64,000 nucleotides of DNA from Ipomoea triloba (lineage: Eukaryota > Streptophyta > Magnoliopsida > Solanales > Convolvulaceae). Positions 1-12,648 of the stretch are shown here, one piece after another; the stretch's first letter is position 1, and every line of letters starts with the position of its first letter. The DNA lies in assembly GCF_003576645.1 (NCBI RefSeq), contig NC_044920.1:1797730-1861729 (forward strand). The letters run 5' to 3'. The notes beneath the pieces were generated by a model that saw only the letters and a program-made list of their open reading frames with translations, was not told the origin of the DNA and ran no database searches. The position numbers and the translations under genes are program-made.

Positions 1-1051
1 GAGACATGTGAAGGCCTGTGTGATTCTTTGTCTTTCCCTTGGCCATTTGACATTGGGAAACCAGAACTGCAAAATCATGTGTAAGACAAAGCCACAAATA
101 TCTCTCTTCTGCACCTGCATTTTTATCCTGCCTAAACTAACTTCCACCATGTAATTCCCATGTGACCAGAACAGTGGTATTAGTTTGTGACTCTAAGTAG
201 TAGGTCATCCAATCCCTGTTTCCCTCAAATGTACCCAAAAAAAACACTATCCACAAGCCATGCTCTTAGAGTAGGTTTACTAAGCTAAGACATGTGACTA
301 GAATTATCATTATCATCATAGTATCTTTATGTTTTACACTTCATGTTCTTCGACAACAAGGAAATAAATAAAAAAGGTATTCTTAGCTATAGCCAACAAC
401 TCAACTTGGGAAGGAAGTTTGTTTCCAAGGCTTGAAGTATTAAAACCTAGCTTACACTTGCATTGCCACACAGATAAAGAAAAGATCTCAACACTATAGT
501 GCACCAACAATGACACACCAATTGATTGTGAGAATGCAAGCAACACAAACAGACTAAGATTAGTACATATAATATCCTAATAACACACCAATCTTGAATT
601 GTTCATAATATTATTCGAATTCACAGGAAGCTAGATAAGAAATTTGAATTGAAAGACTGCATTGCAGTTCATTCACTCTTAGTACCATAGAAGCAAATAC
701 ATATAATAGAGAACAGTATCCCATGGAAACATCAATGAAATGAAAGCCAAGATTCATATTGAAATGTAACAATTAACAGATTGCAAACTCCATCATGAAA
801 ATCAATGATTTAATGATACAGACACAAGGAAATCAAGGATAGCAAATGTATATAGATCTAAATTAGGAGATAACAGATCCAAACTAGATACAGAGTATCT
901 AACGAATTTCTGCAAAATCAGTGGCTATTTCTCATTTTAATATCACAGTTCAATTTGAGTAGGTAACCAAATTAACCACGTATGTGTAGAAGCCTTAACG
1001 AACCTCCTTTGTGTTCTCCACTTGAATGAGATCTAATCAGATGCGATCTGA
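1..1051. other. Flank downstream of the PRA1 gene, no gene recognised
   Basis: AT-rich sequence downstream of the minus-strand PRA1 gene. The part just below 1052 should hold its 3' UTR. No coding exon, RNA gene or mobile element could be recognised; the only longer open frame (334-546, minus) has no recognisable similarity and looks like chance. Confidence 0.5.
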
Positions 1052-1705
1052 TTACACGCGAGTTGCGACGGCTGGGGCAGCGGCAGCGGCTGCGGTGGAG
1101 GCCGCACCGCCGAGAAAGGAGAGGAATCCGGCGTTGGCTGGCTCCTGATCGTCAAGGAACAAGTCCTCCGGAATCCTAAAAGCTCCATGAGTACACACGA
1201 GAGCTAATCCGACAAGAAGAGCGGAGATGAGTAGCGATCCGACGCTAGTGAGGAACACGACAACAATGGTAGACACAACTAAGATCCCGAGCGTTTCACG
1301 GTCGGAGAAGGTGCGGCCGAAGATGACGACGGGCTGATCCGACGGCCGGAAGAGGTAGAGGAAGAACCAGGCAGCGAGGAGGGCCAGGAGAACGAGGAGA
1401 GACAACGGGTGAGAGAGGAGCGAGAAAGCGAGTACGGCAGCGAGTAAAGCGACGTAGTTGACGCGGAAGTAGGAGAAGTTCTTGCGCACGCGCGAGGCGG
1501 CCTCGGAGAGAGTGTCCGGCCGGGAAAAGGAGGACCGATCCAGAAGCTCCGACCACGGCCGTCGCAGAGACAAGCCTTGCCTGATGGAGGAGGAAAGACG
1601 GGAGATGAACGCTCGAAAAGCTGGAGTGGAGATTCCCGTCTGAGCCTGGCCGGCGGCGGCGGCGGATTGCGGAGCCGAGATCGGAATCGTCGCAGGTGAA
1701 GCCAT
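1052..1705 (-). CDS. PRA1 family protein (prenylated Rab acceptor), subfamily B-like, intronless
   Basis: A single uninterrupted frame of 217 aa. PRA1 proteins are small membrane proteins of the ER/Golgi/endosomal system that bind prenylated Rab GTPases and act in vesicle traffic. The N-terminus is Ala/Ser/Pro-rich (residues 1-40). It is followed by the PRA1 core, with the typical RPWSELLDRSSFSRP stretch near 48-62, the Arg-Lys-Asn-Phe-x-Tyr-Phe-Arg-x-Asn-Tyr signature near 73-83, and two closely spaced hydrophobic hairpins (about 85-120 and 136-170). A conserved Arg-x-Pro-Glu-Asp-Leu-Phe-Leu-Asp motif follows (about 177-185), and the tail is Ala-rich. Length and single-exon structure match plant PRA1.B members. 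The ATG at 1705 opens the domain order correctly and follows a CT/GA-rich leader. G+C is higher than in the surroundings, as expected for a real plant coding exon. Family call is firm; the exact subfamily letter is inferred. Confidence 0.93.
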   Translation of the reverse strand: MASPATIPISAPQSAAAAGQAQTGISTPAFRAFISRLSSSIRQGLSLRRPWSELLDRSSFSRPDTLSEAASRVRKNFSYFRVNYVALLAAVLAFSLLSHPLSLLVLLALLAAWFFLYLFRPSDQPVVIFGRTFSDRETLGILVVSTIVVVFLTSVGSLLISALLVGLALVCTHGAFRIPEDLFLDDQEPANAGFLSFLGGAASTAAAAAAPAVATRV

Positions 1706-1711
1706 CTTGTG

Positions 1712-1729
1712 TCTCTCTCTCTCTCTCTC
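1712..1729. repeat. (CT/GA)n in the PRA1 5' leader
   Basis: Perfect dinucleotide run just upstream of the PRA1 start codon, reading as GA on the coding strand. GA-rich leaders are common in plant genes; a regulatory role is possible but not shown. Confidence 0.7.
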
Positions 1730-2008
1730 CTTGTTCGCGACGTGTAATCGAGAGTGGAGAGAACAGAGAAACGGCCGACTCAGACGTTAACAAGTGCGAT
1801 TCTTTTACTGGGGCCGGAAACGAGTGTTAACCAATTACTAAGCCAATGTCGGTCCAATGGTCAAACTTATAGCCAATCCCCCAATTCCCCAACTCATGCA
1901 TCCACTGATCCACCGTCATTTTTGCTGCAAGAGTCTCTCTAAAGATAGATTTGAGAATGATGGGAATATTAGTTTAGGTGTATAACAATCTCTTCTTCTT
2001 CTTTTTTT

Positions 2009-2409
2009 GAGTTAATTCCATTTTTGGTCCTAGATTTATAGGTGGAATTCCACTTTAAGTCCATTTTTATTAGAACATCCATTTTTAGTCCTAGTATTAT
2101 TGTGGCATGACCATTTTTTGTCCTTTATCAACAAAACAGTTTAAATATCGTTAAATTCAAGGAAGTTTCGATCTTCAATTATGAACGTTTTCAAAAAAAT
2201 AAACATTAAAAATATAACGGTTCAAAATACTTTATATAAAAAAGATTGAAACTTCTTTGTATTTAACAATATTTTGACGATTTTGTTGATGGAGGACTAA
2301 AAATGGTCATGCCGCAATAATACTAGGACTAAATGAGGATGTTTTAATAAAAAAAAGGACTAAAAATAAATTTTCACCTATAAATCTAAGACCAAAAATG
2401 GATTAACTC
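2009..2409. mobile_element. Fold-back MITE, about 400 bp
   Basis: The two ends are long inverted repeats: the left begins GAGTTAATTCCATTTTTGG and the right ends with its near-complement. Pairing continues imperfectly almost to the centre, so the whole element can fold into one hairpin. It has no coding capacity. The 'tttggtcc...' arm style resembles the fold-back elements at 26128-26523 and 31979-32446, suggesting a Mutator-like non-autonomous group. Confidence 0.7.
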
Positions 2410-2674
2410 ATTTTTTTTATGATATACTGACTTTTTCGTGATTAAACTAATTTAGGGTAATTCAAATGGGATACAATTTAGGTGATAATCGATCTCCTAG
2501 AATTCTTCCCCACAAAGAGAGCTCACTCGCTACTTGAGCTACCAGATGGTACACTATGATAATGGTTTGCATAAAATGCATTATCCTTCTTGTTCTCTAC
2601 TTTCGAACAATGGAATCAAATATGAAAAAATAAAAATAATAGAAAGATAATTGTTTATACATTGAATATGAAAC

Positions 2675-2748
<74 letters not shown>

Positions 2749-3212
2749 ATAATAAGTTTCAATCCAGGTTATACCATTGATTTATGTCCGTTTTTTCTGT
2801 TAAATTTTTGTATACATTATGCTTTGTGCTATACAATTTTATGGACAAAAATATCTCTACCCTTATAACTTCTATTATCTTTTCTCATTAGTATTACCAT
2901 GCATATGTATACACAATATTTTTTTCTTTTATTCTACAATGTTAATAATGTATGCAAACATGGTATTATAAGAAATAAGTTTGATTTCATTTAATTTTAA
3001 TTAAATCTTACCATAATTATATTTAGTAATATATCATATCTAAATTTCTTATTTCAATAATATTAATCATACCATATATACTTTTATTTAATATAATATG
3101 AATTCTAAAACTATAAATTTTTTTTTAAAAAAATTGGCTATAATTTTTTTTAAAAATATTTTAATATTTAGTATTGATATTGAACATACTTTTGTGTATC
3201 CCGCATATAAAA

Positions 3213-3273
<61 letters not shown>

Positions 3274-3427
3274 TTTATTTAATTTTATTTTAATTTCATT
3301 TGTTATTTACTATCGAACAATATTCAAATGTTTGATCTAAACACCAAATTTTTAATCAAAAAATCAACTCAAAGTTTTTAATGTAAAACACTCTTACAAA
3401 AGCAATCCATCCAACCATTAGTTTTTG
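2410..3427. repeat. AT-rich spacer with two long (TA)n tracts
   Basis: Contains TA microsatellites at about 2679-2745 and 3217-3269. The two small open frames here are produced by the repeat reading as Tyr-Ile and are not genes. Nothing else recognised. Confidence 0.75.
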
Positions 3428-4450
3428 ATGTATTCTTTCCCTAGCAATATTAAAGGATAGGATGCTTAAAGAAGTGAGTAAGGCAAAATCTAGCAAAAAA
3501 GAATAAAAAAGAACTCTTGCAAGAAAGCATAAGAAAGAACTCGTAAACTTTTATTTGGAACTTGGTTCTAAGAATGTTCGAATGTTACAAAATGAGTCCC
3601 TTGAGGGGTATTTATACACATTACACATCTTAATAGAAGGTGAAAATCTACTAGATCCTATGACTATAAATCTATTTCTAAAACTCTTCCTAAAATTATA
3701 TACAATCCCTTTGAATTTTAAAAGGTTCTAGAATATTCTATAAATCTCTACACTACTAGTGCTATGTACAAGTTTTCAGAAAATTTTACAAACTATGGGA
3801 AAATATGTACTAGTCCAAGAAAGGTCTAAAACAATGTAACAAACCTTAAATTGTGTAGCAAAGTGGTACGGACACTACATCCTCCATACCAACCATCGCA
3901 ACGATATAGCAACACAAATTTGAACTTAGCTCTAATGCCACTTGTCACGGGCCTAGAGTCTAGCACAACACATAGCGCCTGTGCGGCATCCCAAGCCCCT
4001 CTTACCTCGCAGAGGCCGGGACCATCCTTACCCCCATACCGTGCCAAATGATCTCGCCCTACCATGGGCTCATGAGAGGAACGACAATAGCTCTAGACAA
4101 GTTATACATTTCGAATCGCATCGGTCTCTTTCCATAGACAAGTCCAAGACTAGTAATAAATTCTCCGAACTTAACCGGATTGACATGCCTAACTTGACCA
4201 GACCTTAACATCTACGACAGAACCATCTTTAACAGTATTGTCACCCTACCCATTTTATGATAAGATGACCCGTTAGTCAATTCATTCATTGAGTCTAACA
4301 CGGTCACATAATCTGTGCATAACAATAGTCTTACTAAACAATCTTCTTACATGAGCAATACAATCGTTTTAATCCCACCACTCTTCCCAATGAAGTCTAA
4401 AAAGTGACCCGATATTTTTTTTCTTAACTACTTTAAAGTATTTTCTGGAT
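3428..4450 (-). mobile_element. Probable LTR-retrotransposon remnant
   Basis: Near 3925-3945 the minus strand reads TGGCATTAGAGC next to a TGACA end. This resembles a methionine-tRNA primer-binding site beside an LTR edge. Neighbouring sequence has a TATA-like 'gagggg tatttata' stretch (about 3604-3616), as in LTR promoters. No intact gag or pol is seen. Boundaries are approximate and the superfamily is unassigned. Confidence 0.35.
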
Positions 4451-5277
4451 AAATCCTACAAACCAAAAGTAACCACAAAAGGAAGACTTTAGACTATCCG
4501 CATTGGTATTTTAGCAATTACAAAGCTTGACATTTTTTTTAAAAAAAAATTACGTATTGCAATTCTAGTGTCAGAATTGTAACACAATTGCAACCAGCCT
4601 TTTGAATTTATTCTTATTATTATAATTATTATTAGTACTTTATTGACAAAAAATAAATTTTAAATAAAATGATATGAAAGTGGTACCACTATTGAAAGAA
4701 AAGAAAGAATTGCATGGATAAATAGTGGGTATCGCACATGGAAATCGGAATCGGATTGGGTATCAAATACTTGGTAAGGATAATGAGTTTTGGTAAAAGT
4801 ATTTAGCATGTTTAGTAGTTGGGTGGAATGGGAATGATTATTAATAATTGTGGAAGAAATGATGAAGGGAAATGAAACTCTTATTTAATAAGGGTATGAA
4901 TTTTCTCATTAATGGAGTATTCCAAACCCATAGTAGCATTCTCAAAACCTATCAACCAAATACTAACAACCACTTTTATACTTATTCCTTATGCCTAAAC
5001 CCACCAACCAAAAATAATTGTAAATTTAGTGTTATGACATTTTGAAGGTAAAAATACGACATTTTGAAAGTGAGAGAAAATTACAAACTTAGCTCTCAAA
5101 AAGTAACAGTAAACACCACCCTTCTATACCCTATTCTACCAAATCAAGATTATGAGGCGCATGGGGCAAAATAGTGGATAATTACTAGAAAACAAAGAAC
5201 TCGTCTGCTTGATCTCTTAAAATGGGAACCAACACAACATAGTATTGCCACAAAAATCTTCGGTTCATACCATGAAA
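4451..5277. other. Intergenic AT-rich sequence downstream of BADC
   Basis: Holds the expected 3' UTR of the BADC gene just below 5278. Nothing else could be recognised. Confidence 0.4.
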
Positions 5278-8200
5278 CTATGGTAGCACAGCAACAAGTG
5301 GATCTCCATAGCCAACAGCTTCTGTAAATGTAAAGAGAGCAGTTGAACAATGAGAAAAATCTCTGGGGTGATTATTGTAAACTTCAGTGCGTCAAAAGGG
5401 CGGGTGAAGAATGAGAAAAATGTTACGGGACATGAATCAACAATGAGCTTATCCTTATAACATACATGGAAAATAATTCTGACACGAGTAATACTACATA
5501 TACTCTCACTTTTTACTCCATATTTACATGGCACGATTGATAAAAACAATGAGTCACAGTTTTTATATTGATGGATATATTAGGTAACGGACCAAAGCAA
5601 ACCGACCCAAAATAGCGGAGCAAAGGAGACCCGAGCGGACCGGACCCGGGGTCAAGCTCCGTGCTTGACCCGGGCCGCCTAGGCCATGGTCGGACCCCTT
5701 GGGCCTTGACCATGGCCGTGGCGTTCACCTTGGGCCTCGGCCCAAGCCATGGCCAAGCTCAGGTCGACCTCAGCCCAAGCCGTGGCTGACCACTGGTCGG
5801 CCTCAGTTGGAGGCCTCGGCTAAGGCTTGGCTGAGCTCGGATCGGAGGCGAGCTCGGCCGAGGAGGCTCGGACGGATGCGGTCCAAGTTTGTTGCAACCA
5901 ACTCCGCCTTTTTAGGGGGGCAGTTAGGGAGTTTAGTATGTATAAATACCTTTGCTATTGTCTCATTAAGACATTCATATCTATCTTTGTCCTGATCTAC
6001 TCTTGTAATAGCTTTACATCTACTTTGTAATAGCATGACAACTACAACTTAATAGAATATTTGGTCTCCATGACCCTACTACACTTGTTTCGCCTATTTT
6101 TCCTATCCATTTACTATTCCTTTATTTATCGGGTTTATTGATCCGGTCTACCCGGGTTAATTAAATCCATCATATATATTTCTTTTTCTTCCTCCAATAA
6201 AATTCAGACACGTGGCAGGAGTAAAACTCCCTAGAGTACAGTTATCATTTTCCCCTTTAACACCCTTCATCCCTTTAGGGGCATACTGAGCTGCCTATTG
6301 GTTGTAAAATTTCTATACATTCCCTGACAGCTCCAGAATAAATATATATAGAAGGAATTTGAGATAAATTATATACTAAACCTGAGTTTTGAAAAGATTT
6401 GAGAATATACTTTATTAAAAAAACTCATTTCATAATGAATAAAAAAAAAGGCATACCTCCATCATCATAGAGGATCTTCAAGACTTTTCCAGCCACATCT
6501 GCCTGTTCAGCAAAATAATTCGGAGGAAAAAGGAAGAATCATGAAATCATCCCACGTTGAAAGTTGATGCATATTATAATTTATAAAAAGCAAATTTTAG
6601 AAGCTCACTTTGACTGGAACCTCAGAACTAAACTGATCCAGAAAGCCAATAGTTTGTCCTGCTTTTATAATATCGCCCTGCATATTAAAGTATGCAATTT
6701 TATGCAATTCATGCATTAAAGGGAACTCCAATAGATGTAGCATTCAGTATAAGCATAATCAACTAATATCGGTTTCAAAAACTCAACCAAAAAAGTGAGT
6801 TCTCAGGGTATAGAAGTAAATACAAAATGAAAGGTCCTATTAATCCTTTCCAACCCATGAAGCATATATAACTTTTACTGAGGAAAAAGTTCGCTGATAG
6901 AGTTCACAAGTGTTATGGCATGAGGGTTATGTACGATTCATTGAAAATATATTAGCTTCAAAATTAGATGGGGTTCACGAGTGCTACCTCCTTGCAGGCA
7001 AGTGGTAGCTTCTTTCCCTTTGCAGTTCTAGCCCTTCGAAATGAGCCAACCTATATATCAAGAAGAGTAAACTTATCAAGAAGAGAGAGAAAGTTGCTAG
7101 TAAATGATACTCCGTAATACCAAACAAAATGTTACCATAGACATGAAATACATACAGCTTGAGATAATACTAGAACATAACCACTAGATCCGGAAGCCTC
7201 TAGTGCAGCCAACTTTGCTGACTTCTCGGTGGAGACATTTATAAATGGGCTAGATTTTTCAGATGGTTTTGATGGAGATGCTGAAGAAGCAGCAGACAAT
7301 GAGTCAACTGCTGGTTGACTTGGACTAGGCGGTGCTGTGGGAGAGACAACTGGGGCTGGGACTGCTGTAGCCTCAATTTTCCGCAATAGGTGCATCTCAA
7401 AATCCCCAGCCTATAGCAAACAAGAAGAAAATACTTAATAGCATATCGTTGTAACAAAACCCCGCTAAATGGGCAGTTACATAACATGACAATTTAAAAT
7501 AAATGGTTGTTTAGAGTCAACCCCAACTCTTGTTGCTACATTTACAGAATAGATGAATAATTTTACTTTGAAACCAAGGATGTAAGAGCTTAGATATACA
7601 AAATATTTCTTCCTTTTCAATATAAAATTTGTTTTAAAAAATATGATCCAGATCGCATACTAATAAATTACACAAAGTGCCGACCGATTTAGGAATTGCA
7701 ATATGCATTTTATATCAAATTCTTATTTAATAATAGCAGATAAATACAATTTCCTTGTGTTTTAACCAAAGATTACATGCACTGTCACAAATGTAAAATT
7801 TCATATTGATACTGATATAGTTCTTGTTTTTGTAGAATTCTTTAGACCAATCTATAGTTTTAGCTAAAGATAAAATACAGTGGAGATACTTTTTCCCTTG
7901 CACAATGCATAACTCCTGAAACTCATTCTTTCGAGTTAAGGTGCATGCCGGTATTGGACCAACTACTAACTGTATGCAGTATACTCAAACGCCTGAAACA
8001 ATTCCGTTTTCATAATCGAATTTTGCTTTTCAGAATATTTTCTATAAGACCAACAAGACAGGAGGGACACAGAGATAAGGCAACAGGTAAAGAAATTTAT
8101 TACCTTAAGTTTCAACTCAGCAATTTCTGTGTCATCACAGACTTCTGTGATTAGGGCCTGAAAGAAAACAAAGACGAAAGCTTCTCATGCTTCATGCCAT

Positions 8201-9812
8201 AATAAAAGGAGTTCCCATATTTGTATCAAAATAAATAATGCACGAGAAGCTACTATAAAAAGAAAGGTTATAAGTAGCAATATCCAAAAAGATAAACCAC
8301 CTCAAAACCATCAGGGAATATAGCTTGTGTCAGGGAATTCTTCTCATCTGGCACAGTTTGTTGGCTATCAGTCAGAACAGCTGCTCCTTTAGCATCAACC
8401 ATATTCAGGTTTAGAAATTAGAAATCGTAAAAACAATAAATATTTACATGTTACAGTAAATAACTATGGCACCAAGACTCTTTCATCCACTATACAATAT
8501 GCTAATGTTAAAATATGGAAACAAAAACGAGAGTCTAAGCTCCAAGATACATTCATTCATGATTAGTGAGGAAGATTACAGGAAATAGAACTCAATATTG
8601 AATTAAGAGAGAGCATATCAGTCTTGGATACACAAAAAGTAGGTTGTTGAATGGTACAAAAAAATGAGTTGACTTCATACAAGTACGATGCAAATTCGCA
8701 TAATAGAAAGAACATCAACTAACCATTCAAATTTGTTGGTATAGTTTCTGGTGTCTTTGCAGATGACATTACTAATCTGTTGTCCCTGTTTCGCGAACAG
8801 ATGAGCTTCCCGCCAAATGTCAAGCCACTTCTGTTGGAGAATGCAGCATTATTCATGGGAACCACACCAGCCATATCCAATATCGACTTCAGGTGAGAAT
8901 TACCAACAGAATCTTGAAAAAGACAAGAAACTTATTTTAGCATCAAAATGATTAAACAACATGAGACACCAAAAATCACATCACAACCCCACAGGAAAAG
9001 TGGATAGAAAGAATCCATTCTATCCGCCTAAGCATAAATATCAAACTGCAGATTCAGATAATAAGCAAACCTCAAAGAGCTCTGGTCATTAGACTCTTTT
9101 CTATAGATGTAAAAAAACTAAAAACACACTAAACAACCCATGAATCCATGATTCATAACACTCCATGATTTTTCAAGTCAACTATGGAGCATTGCACAGC
9201 TTGCTCTACTTATATCTAATAATGCCCAAAGCAACAATAAGCCAACAGCCAAGTAACCATCCCATCTTCCAAAATACCCCAAGAGAGACAGAGAGGACAT
9301 TCATATCCAAACATCAAGGTGAATTTATATAAAAGAAAAAAAAATCAGTGCTTGGTTGACAAATGTACTCTCAATTCCAAGAATCATTCATTTTTAATTT
9401 AATTAGCAATTAAGCCAAGGACCTTGTGGTCAAGTAGTGACTCTCCCAAATAGGAGGTCATGAGAATGAGATCAAGCCTAAGTGGAGGCAATATTGACTA
9501 TGTGTTTCAACAAGTTGAGAAAGAGTAGTACTAAAAAGAATTAGCAATTAATCCCAAAGAGAATGCGGGAGCTCAATCTCATGGATCTAAGGAAACAAAC
9601 ATTAATTTTAGCAGTAAAAGAGCATGCGAAGCTCAATCTCATAATGAGCTGGTATAAGAGGTAAAAAGTCAATAGGGATGCTCATATAAAGAAGTTTGTT
9701 AGTGCATAAATGAGCGCGCATTCAACATACAAATACACAGACACATATGTCGAGAGAGAGAGAGAGAGAGAGAATTACGGTGGAGGGAGCGGAGAACGGC
9801 GGCTGATTCCAT
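5278..9812 (-). CDS. BADC: BADC-type biotin/lipoyl attachment domain-containing protein, plastid regulator of acetyl-CoA carboxylase
   Basis: Nine exons: 9779-9812, 8724-8912, 8301-8386, 8104-8157, 7156-7410, 6988-7050, 6609-6677, 6457-6502, 5278-5321. They total 840 nt (279 aa plus stop) and every junction keeps phase with GT-AG introns. Known BADCs resemble the plastid biotin carboxyl carrier protein (BCCP), bind the heteromeric acetyl-CoA carboxylase, and lower fatty-acid synthesis because they cannot be biotinylated. The N-terminus (about 1-75) is Ser/Asn-rich and fits a chloroplast transit peptide. Then come the Glu-Val-Cys-Asp-Asp block (about residue 107), a Pro/Ser/Ala-rich linker (about 135-185) and the C-terminal biotinyl-like fold (about 205-279), ending VGYGDPLVAVLP. 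Where BCCP has the Met-Lys-Met biotinylation hairpin, this protein has IGFLDQFSSEVPV, so the acceptor lysine is missing. Exon 3 could start at 8386 or six bases later without a frame change. A SINE (9413-9538) and a solo LTR (5569-6172) lie in introns. Which Arabidopsis BADC it matches is not decided. Confidence 0.9.
5569..6172. mobile_element. Solo LTR inside the last BADC intron
   Basis: A 604-bp block starts TGATGGAT and ends ATCCATCA. It is flanked on both sides by the 5-bp duplication TATAT (5564-5568 and 6173-6177). It is much richer in G+C than the intron around it, with many short GGCCTCGG/CAAGCC motifs between about 5640 and 5880. It also has a TATA-like GTATAAATACC near 5939. No internal retrotransposon sequence remains, so this is a solo LTR left by recombination between two LTRs. 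Superfamily is not determined. Confidence 0.85.
9413..9538 (+). mobile_element. tRNA-derived SINE, copy 1 (BADC intron 1)
   Basis: Head reads GACCTTGTGGTCAAGTAG, an A-box-like motif, followed by a 'gagatcaagcct' B-box-like region. The tail is TTGAGAAAGAGTAGTACT. It is bounded by a perfect 12-bp target duplication AATTAGCAATTA (9401-9412 and 9539-9550). At least four relatives lie in this window. Confidence 0.85.
9751..9773. repeat. (GA)n tract beside BADC exon 1
   Basis: Dinucleotide run immediately inside intron 1 of the BADC gene, next to the exon 1 donor at 9778. CT-rich on the coding strand. Confidence 0.7.
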
Positions 9813-10189
9813 GGGCGGAGAAAGAAATGCAGATCTGTCTGGGAAGTTTTTAGGAAAAAAATGAGGTTTACAGAAGAGATATGGAAAGGAAGTTTATAGC
9901 AAGATAGCTGTGAAAACAATGAGAATCTGAAGCACTGCTTTGAAATGTCCGTCACACTCTCATCTGTTTCTTCACCCACTCCCCTAACCGTATGTTGTCC
10001 CTTTGGCCCCCTGCTAACGTGCGCTCGTCTCGTCTCGCTATAGATTCAATTACTGACGTGTAATGCTTTGATTGTTTAATAAAACGTTTCATTCAATAAA
10101 AATTGAATATTTGGTTGAAGTTACACTCTACGGAATACATCTATTGATAATGGTTCAAATACATTTATTTCCATTAGTTATTTCTTATT

Positions 10190-11390
10190 AATTTGATTTA
10201 TTTCTTGTTTATATTGATTGAATTTGGTATTTAGTTTTTCATCATTTGATTTTAGATATTTCTAAGTAAGAATGACAAAATAGAACAATTCGTGACATTT
10301 TACAGTATTTTCGCTATAACTATGTCATACAAAGTCTAATTCAAGTGATTAATGGGAAGCTAATGAAATCCTCTACAACTTTCATGTTGAATACTTTGAG
10401 AGATTTAGGAAGTATTGATGCCAGAAAATCAGAAGATTCAGACACGCCTAAAGAATCCGTACTCTCAAGAATGCTTTGATCATATCTTCCTCATATGAAG
10501 TCCAATTAAAGTAACCCAATTGGTTTTGGAAATCTAAGAGAGTGTCATGACCGTAATATCAAACTGAGGATGAAAATTAACATGCCAGGCAACATAACGG
10601 TGACATGCCTATGTCACCTAGGTAGTGTTATTGGGTCGTAATTGACACAGTTGCGTCGCGGTCCGTGCCAGCTGCAGAAATTATATTATAAACTCTGTTT
10701 TGAGATATTTTGAAGGACTTTTAGACCCGAGACTTCAAGAAATAGTGCAATTACACTCTTGGGGCTTCAACCACTCATGGGAAAGCATCTTTACATCTTG
10801 GGGAAGCTTAGAGTAATGATTTCTTCATGGATTAAAGGGGTTTTCCGGAGTTTTTCATTTCTTTTCTCATTTCTGTAACTTTTTTTCGTGTTTGCCTTCA
10901 TATAGAGGTTAAACGCTATAGTAGTTGAATTTATGGAGAACCCTAGATTGAACAAGACCAAGTTCTTAATTAATTCTTGCTAATTTATAAATGCTAGTCA
11001 TTTGATTCAATTGTGTGTGTGTGTGTTTTTTTTTAATTGTTCATGAGTAAATAATTGTCGACTTATTGGATTCTTGATTGATGCATGAACTTTGCAATAG
11101 AGATATCTTTAGGTAATGTAGATCCCACACAATAATAACGAGTGGAATGCAACCCTAAGAGATAGGCCAAGGTGACGTAAATCCTCTGTGTTCAAGTCAA
11201 ATTGTTCAATAAACTCACAAATCGTTAATACAATATTTGGAAAGATTTTGATTTAGAAGAGATTTTAATTAATTAAGTTATGATTAGTTGTTAATATTCT
11301 TGAGAAAGATATTAACAATAAATAAGAGGACTCGCGGCCTTATGCATAAACGATTGTTATTGACACATATCTTTTATGGTCAATGATATC
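10190..11390 (+). mobile_element. Probable Ty3/gypsy-type LTR remnant
   Basis: No gene frame. The text has the flavour of long plant gypsy LTRs reading on the plus strand: a leader with 'ctataact...tcataca', then 'gaaccctagattgaacaag', 'acgagtggaatgcaaccc', and a 3' part 'gaggactcgcggcc' near 11327-11340. The call rests on general resemblance. Ends, target duplication and primer site were not found. Confidence 0.4.
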
Positions 11391-11474
11391 CAAGTACCAT
11401 TTTCTCATTGATTTGTTCTCTCATTTTTGTCATCTTTACTTATTGCCTATTTATTTATCTTTCCTTTCACTCAA

Positions 11475-11586
11475 TCAATTATTTTTCACAAATTTCGTAG
11501 GCTATATAATAGAACACCAAATAATACTCAAATCAATTATTTTTCACAAATTTCTTAGACTATATAATAGAACACCAAATAATACT
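11475..11586. repeat. Tandem duplication, about 56-bp unit
   Basis: Two adjacent near-identical copies beginning CAATTATTTTTCACAAATTT and ending in 'caaataatact'. A small local duplication; the rest of 11391-12366 is AT-rich with nothing recognised. Confidence 0.75.
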
Positions 11587-12648
11587 AATATTTGTAGTCT
11601 ATGTAGGATACCATATGCGTTACTCACACCTCTATACTTGCCTAATCAAATTTGTATAGTTGCAAATTGGGTACCATCTACCATTTTCCTATTCTTTTAC
11701 TCTGTTCTTTAAAATTTGTTCTCTCATCTCAAAATTTAAAAAAAGAAAAAAAAAAAAAAGAAGTTGCATGGATACAAATAAAAGTACCCCGAAAGAGGTG
11801 GACAAGTAGGTGAATCATGATTCGTATACTTAAAAGTTACAGGTTTGATTATTGTCAACAGCTCCTTGATTGAGTCCGTCGTGTGTCTTCCTAGTGTGAT
11901 TTACCTCTCTTATGTAATTTGAAGGTTATTACAAAGAACATAATTTACTCAATCTTTAGTTCTTTACTCTCATGTAGTCACGAATTTCCCTAGTCAAAAA
12001 ATAAAAATAGTCTCCCAAGACTTGGCATAATGGATCGTGTTCGCACAAAACCCCCATGAAGCTTACTGCTTTTGTGTTTGATAACCACGCAATCATTCCC
12101 ATGTAACTACTTTTGGCTGTGTTTGATAAACGCATACAATTCGGTCTACACCCTCTGCCTGCCTGTCCACGTTATGCCAAGAATATGTAATCACTTATAT
12201 GATCAAACGCTTACCACTAAATCAAAAGTTATATCTAGTAACAAAAACATTATATTTTTATATATTCTTTAGTCTCCAGGTACTAGAATTGGCCTCCATA
12301 AACCTCCACCCAACAATAAATATAGCTAAGCATTATCCATAGATCATGCCTAGCCAACCCAAGCAATCATTATACAGTAAACCATAGTCCACATAGTGTG
12401 ATACACCACAAATATGTATATCAAATGAACTTATAATATAATTAAAATTATACCTTAGTGTTGTCATAATAAACCTATTGTGTATAAAATAAAACTGAAT
12501 AACAGAGCTCATACATAAATGTATATTATCAAATGAATCCGTATTAAAATTAAAATAATACTTCAATTTTGCTATAATAAACCTATTATGTGTATAAAAT
12601 ATAACTAAATAACAGAACTTAGAAACTAGCCCTTATAATGAGTTCTTT

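Noticed and set aside
1296..1793. Open frame on the minus strand overlapping PRA1
   Set aside because: Arg/Ser/Leu-rich product of another frame of the G+C-rich PRA1 exon, with no recognisable domain.
2662..3340. Two plus-strand frames with long Tyr-Ile runs
   Set aside because: Created by (TA)n microsatellites.
5699..6036. Open frames in a G+C-rich block
   Set aside because: They lie within a solo LTR and reflect its base composition.
9413..9490. tRNA gene suggested by A- and B-box-like motifs at SINE heads
   Set aside because: No cloverleaf can be read and the copies have A-tails and target duplications, so they are SINEs.
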